Positions 61,420-64,000 of a DNA stretch of 64,000 nucleotides are shown one piece after another. A model generated the notes under the pieces. It saw only the letters and a list, made by a program, of their open reading frames with translations. It was not told the origin of the DNA and did no database searches. The number at the start of each line of letters is the position of its first letter. The stretch's first letter is position 1. Made by a program: the position numbers and the translations under genes. Where the stretch lies: contig JAEKKN010000017.1 of NCBI GenBank assembly GCA_019510305.1, positions 1 through 64,000 on the forward strand, given 5' to 3'. The DNA is from Microbacterium sp. Lineage in GTDB: Bacteria > Actinomycetota > Actinomycetes > Actinomycetales > Microbacteriaceae.

Positions 61420-62708
61420 TCACCGTCTACTCCGCCGGCCTGGTCGTCCCGGTGACGGCCCCGCCCATCGTCGACGGCGCCGTCGCGGTGCGCGACGGAC
61501 GCATCATGCACGTCGGCGAGCGAGCGTGGGTGCGGCGATCGCTGTCCGAACGCGGCTTCGCGTACGACGAGGTCCACTGGCCCGGCGTGCTCACGCCAGG
61601 GCTCGTGAACGCGCACACGCACCTGCAGTACACGGGCATGGCCGTGGTCGGTGGTGGTCAGTACACGGGCTTCGACGATTGGGTGCAGGCATTCGACCCG
61701 GTATACGAGGCGGGCAGGGACTGGGGAGCGGATGCTGCGGCCGGCGCCGAGATGGCGCTCCGCTCCGGCACGACCGCCGTCGCCGACGTCGTGACCGACC
61801 CCTCAGCCGCCTCAGCGCTGCACGACGCCCGCCTGCACGGCATCACCTACTGGGAGGTGATGAGCTGGACCAACGCCGACTGGGCCCGCACGGGTCGCGC
61901 ACAGGTCGAGCAGGCGCTCGACGCGCTGCCCACCCCGCCAGGCACCGGGCTCTCGCCGCACGCGCCCTACTCGCTCGACATCGAGCCGCTGCTGGAGATC
62001 CCCGACATCGTCCGCGAACGAGGCGGACGGATCCACATCCACCTCGGCGAAGCCGCCTTCGAGAGCGAGTTCGCGCACGAGCATCCGCAGGCGTGGCACA
62101 CCGCCGGACTCGCGAGCTTCCAGGAGCTCCGCGAAGCCGGCTTCGGCACCAGCGCGACCGAGTTCGTCGACCAGCTCGGTGTGCTCGGCCCCGACTGCCA
62201 CATCGCGCACGGCGTGTACATGAGCGCGCGCGACCGCGCGATCCTGCGGGAACGCCGCACCACCGTGGCCCTGTGCCCGCGGTCGAACGCCGTGATCGGC
62301 CTCGAGGAGCCGCCGATCGCCGCGTACCTGCGCGAGGGCAGCCCGATCGCGGTCGGCACCGACTCGTTGTCGTCCAGTCCCTCGCTCGACGTTCTCGGCG
62401 ACGTCGCCGCGCTCGCCCGCATCGCGCGCTCGCAGGGCTACACCGACCGCGACCTGCACGCCCGCCTGCTGGGCGCGGCCACACTCGGCGGAGCCCACGC
62501 CATGGGCATCGACGTCGGCCCCGATCGCACCGGACACCTCGCCGTGGGCGCGCTCGCCGACCTCACCTTCTTCGACGTGCCGGCCGGCGGCGACTCGATC
62601 CCCGAGCTCGTCGAAGCGGGCGAGGGCCGTGCTGCCGCGACGATCGTGTCGGGCGAAGTGCGCTTCGCGGCATCCGACTTCCCCCTCCAGACAGGAGCGA
62701 CTCAGTGA
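61416..62708 (+). CDS. amidohydrolase, SAH/MTA deaminase-like
   Basis: A 430-residue metal-dependent hydrolase of the amidohydrolase superfamily. Metal ligands are visible: NAHTHLQY (H67, H69), IHIHLGE, CHIAHGVYM and GTDSLSSS (Asp), with SPHAPYSL before them. The pattern is that of the SAH/MTA deaminase, chlorohydrolase and guanine deaminase branch, which removes amino groups from purine or triazine rings. Next to an adenosylhomocysteinase-like protein, deamination of an adenosyl thioether is a fair guess. It overlaps both neighbours by 4 bases. No signal peptide. Confidence 0.83.
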   Translation: MITVYSAGLVVPVTAPPIVDGAVAVRDGRIMHVGERAWVRRSLSERGFAYDEVHWPGVLTPGLVNAHTHLQYTGMAVVGGGQYTGFDDWVQAFDPVYEAGRDWGADAAAGAEMALRSGTTAVADVVTDPSAASALHDARLHGITYWEVMSWTNADWARTGRAQVEQALDALPTPPGTGLSPHAPYSLDIEPLLEIPDIVRERGGRIHIHLGEAAFESEFAHEHPQAWHTAGLASFQELREAGFGTSATEFVDQLGVLGPDCHIAHGVYMSARDRAILRERRTTVALCPRSNAVIGLEEPPIAAYLREGSPIAVGTDSLSSSPSLDVLGDVAALARIARSQGYTDRDLHARLLGAATLGGAHAMGIDVGPDRTGHLAVGALADLTFFDVPAGGDSIPELVEAGEGRAAATIVSGEVRFAASDFPLQTGATQ

Positions 62709-63157
62709 CCGCACGATCCGCCACCGCCGACCGGCTCGACCTCGCCCCGCATCCCGAAGGCGGCTGGTTCCGCCGCACGTGGACGAGCCCGCTGGCCGTC
62801 GAGACGCCGAACGGCCCGCGCCCGGCCGGCACCTGCATCCACTACCTCCTGCAGGCCGACGAACGCAGCGAGTGGCATGTCGTCACGAGCGACGAGCTGT
62901 GGCTGTGGCACGGTCCCGGCAGGCTGGAGCTGAGTCTCGGCGGTGACGGCGCCGAGCCGCGGGCGGCGTCGACCATCGTGCTGAGCGGGACGGATGCCGC
63001 TCAGGTGCTCGTGCCGGCGGGCGTCTGGCAGGCGGCCCGCCCGCTCGACGACAGCGAGGTCCTGGTGTCGTGCTTCGTGTCTCCAGGTTTCGATTTCGCC
63101 GATTGGCGGCTCGCCGCGTCGCCTACTCTTGATCAGAACTCGAACACTCTCCCGTGA
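62705..63157 (+). CDS. DUF985 (cupin_5) family protein
   Basis: A 150-residue cupin. HPEGGWFRRTW near the start, TCIHYLLQADERSEWHVVTSDELWLWHGPGRLEL in the middle and VLVSCFVSPGFDFADWRL at the end are the full DUF985 signature. Structures of this family show a metal-binding beta barrel; no activity is established. GTG 62705 overlaps the amidohydrolase stop. Its place between an amidohydrolase and an amino-acid binding protein suggests that it serves the same pathway. Confidence 0.87.
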   Translation: MTARSATADRLDLAPHPEGGWFRRTWTSPLAVETPNGPRPAGTCIHYLLQADERSEWHVVTSDELWLWHGPGRLELSLGGDGAEPRAASTIVLSGTDAAQVLVPAGVWQAARPLDDSEVLVSCFVSPGFDFADWRLAASPTLDQNSNTLP

Positions 63158-63189
63158 GACATCTACCCGACCACACCTCAGGAGCGACC

Positions 63190-64000
63190 GTGCCCCGTAC
63201 CCTCCGCCGCGCCGCGGCCGCCGCCATCGCGGTCGTCGCCGCAGTCACCCTCGCCGCCTGCGCCGGCACCCCCTCTTCCTCATCCACGGCCGCTGACGGC
63301 GAGCTTCAGACCGTCACCGCCGGCAAGCTCACGATCGCCACGGGCGAGCCCGACTACGAGCCCTGGTTCGTCGACGACGATCCCTCGAACGGCAAGGGCT
63401 TCGAGGGAGCCGTCGCGAACGCGGTCGCCGAGCAGCTCGGCTTCGACTCCTCCGACATCGAGTGGGTGCGCACCGGCTTCGACGCGGCGATCGCGCCGGG
63501 TCCGAAGGACTGGGACATCAACATCCAGCAGTTCTCGGTCACCGACGAGCGCAAGAACGCCGTCGACTTCTCGAGCCCGTACTACACGACCACTCAGGCC
63601 GTCGTGGCGCTGAACAGCTCGTCGTCGGCATCCGCCACCACGATCGACGAGCTGAAGAAGGCCAAGGTCGGTGTCGCGGCCGGCACCACCAGTTACACGG
63701 TCGCCAAGGAGCAGCTCGGAGACGCGAACCTCAGCGTGTTCAACACGGTCGACGACGTCGTGCTCGCACTGCAGGCAGGCCAGATCGACGCCATGATCAC
63801 CGACCTGCCCGGGGCGTTCTACATCACCGGCGCCGTGGTCGACGACTCGACCGTCACGGGTCAGTTCGAAAGCTCCGACGGCGGCGACGAGTTCGCCGTC
63901 GTGCTGCCGAAGGGCTCGGCCCTGACGAAGGCCGTGTCCGATGCGGTCGACGCGCTGCGCGAAGACGGCACGCTCGATGAGCTGCAGCAGAAGTGGCTCA
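63190..64000 (+). CDS. amino-acid ABC transporter binding lipoprotein (family 3), cut by window end
   Basis: The frame opens with GTG 63190, after AGGAGCGACC, and stays open to the last base, giving 270 residues. It has a lipoprotein signal (RTLRRAAAAAIAVVAAVTLAAC) and the family 3 solute-binding layout: KLTIATGEPDYEPWF, GFEGAVANAVAEQLGF, QQFSVTDERKNAVDFSSPYY, KVGVAAGTTSYTVAKEQLG and ALQAGQIDAMITDLPGAFY. Family 3 proteins bind amino acids and small related compounds. Permease and ATPase genes are expected just past the window. It follows the cupin by 32 bases and is probably in the same operon. Confidence 0.88.
   Translation, partial: MPRTLRRAAAAAIAVVAAVTLAACAGTPSSSSTAADGELQTVTAGKLTIATGEPDYEPWFVDDDPSNGKGFEGAVANAVAEQLGFDSSDIEWVRTGFDAAIAPGPKDWDINIQQFSVTDERKNAVDFSSPYYTTTQAVVALNSSSSASATTIDELKKAKVGVAAGTTSYTVAKEQLGDANLSVFNTVDDVVLALQAGQIDAMITDLPGAFYITGAVVDDSTVTGQFESSDGGDEFAVVLPKGSALTKAVSDAVDALREDGTLDELQQKWL

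Noticed and set aside
1..64000. tRNA or rRNA genes, CRISPR arrays, prophage or transposase genes
   Set aside because: None was recognised on either strand; gaps between genes are short and hold operators, hairpins or nothing identifiable.

Overview
The window is high-GC DNA with the hallmarks of an actinobacterium, most likely a Microbacteriaceae member close to Microbacterium. The reasons are the gene set for C50 carotenoids with a two-part cyclase (crtYe/crtYf) and a lycopene elongase (crtEb), many GTG starts, ATGA/GTGA overlaps, leaderless promoters, and an actinobacterial-type ferrochelatase with a cysteine-rich tail. The genus is an inference; no rRNA gene is present. Both window ends cut through genes: a GH43 glycosidase on the left and an amino-acid-type binding protein on the right.

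Positions 1-31500 form a carbohydrate-use island with three LacI-family repressors. It holds a GH43 fragment and a GH127 beta-L-arabinofuranosidase; LacI-1, divergent from a GH2 glycosidase and a DHA2 exporter; LacI-2, divergent from a five-component Opp-type ABC importer in which one permease is fused to an ATPase; an AraC regulator divergent from a Tat-exported nitrilase; and an MFS-GH3-GH1-esterase operon. The last unit is LacI-3 with a second MFS, a GH78 rhamnosidase, a GH3 enzyme and an SDR oxidoreductase. Palindromic LacI-type operators can be read directly in front of each of these control points. In the last unit the GH78 gene has an internal frame-breaking deletion and the GH3 gene an in-frame TAG.

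Positions 31861-43109 hold an APH-type kinase and then an amino-sugar locus. It contains a secreted GH84 hexosaminidase with FG-GAP repeats, a GntR/HutC (DasR-like) regulator, an ABC importer, a BadF-type sugar kinase, a neutral-ceramidase-like amidohydrolase and a SIS-domain protein. Three sites close to the DasR box (ACTGGTCTAGACCAGT) lie in front of the hexosaminidase and the importer operon. The ceramidase-like enzyme sits where an amino-sugar deacetylase would be expected, and this is the most promising candidate for new biochemistry here.

Positions 43172-53386 hold an NAD(P)-binding/DUF2867 protein and a light-protection cluster: a MarR regulator (CrtR-like) divergent from idi-crtE-crtB-crtI-crtYe-crtYf-crtEb, followed by a ferrochelatase gene broken by a small deletion and a CPD photolyase.

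Positions 53465-64000 are mixed: a MarR/quinone-reductase pair, a DNA/RNA endonuclease, a histidine phosphatase, a RibD-like reductase, a lipoprotein, an S4 RNA-binding protein, a small P-loop kinase, a decayed peptidoglycan amidase, and an operon of an unusual adenosylhomocysteinase-like protein, an amidohydrolase, a DUF985 cupin and an amino-acid ABC binding protein. Four genes are clearly broken across the window. That suggests either decay of redundant genes or assembly errors, and reads would settle which.
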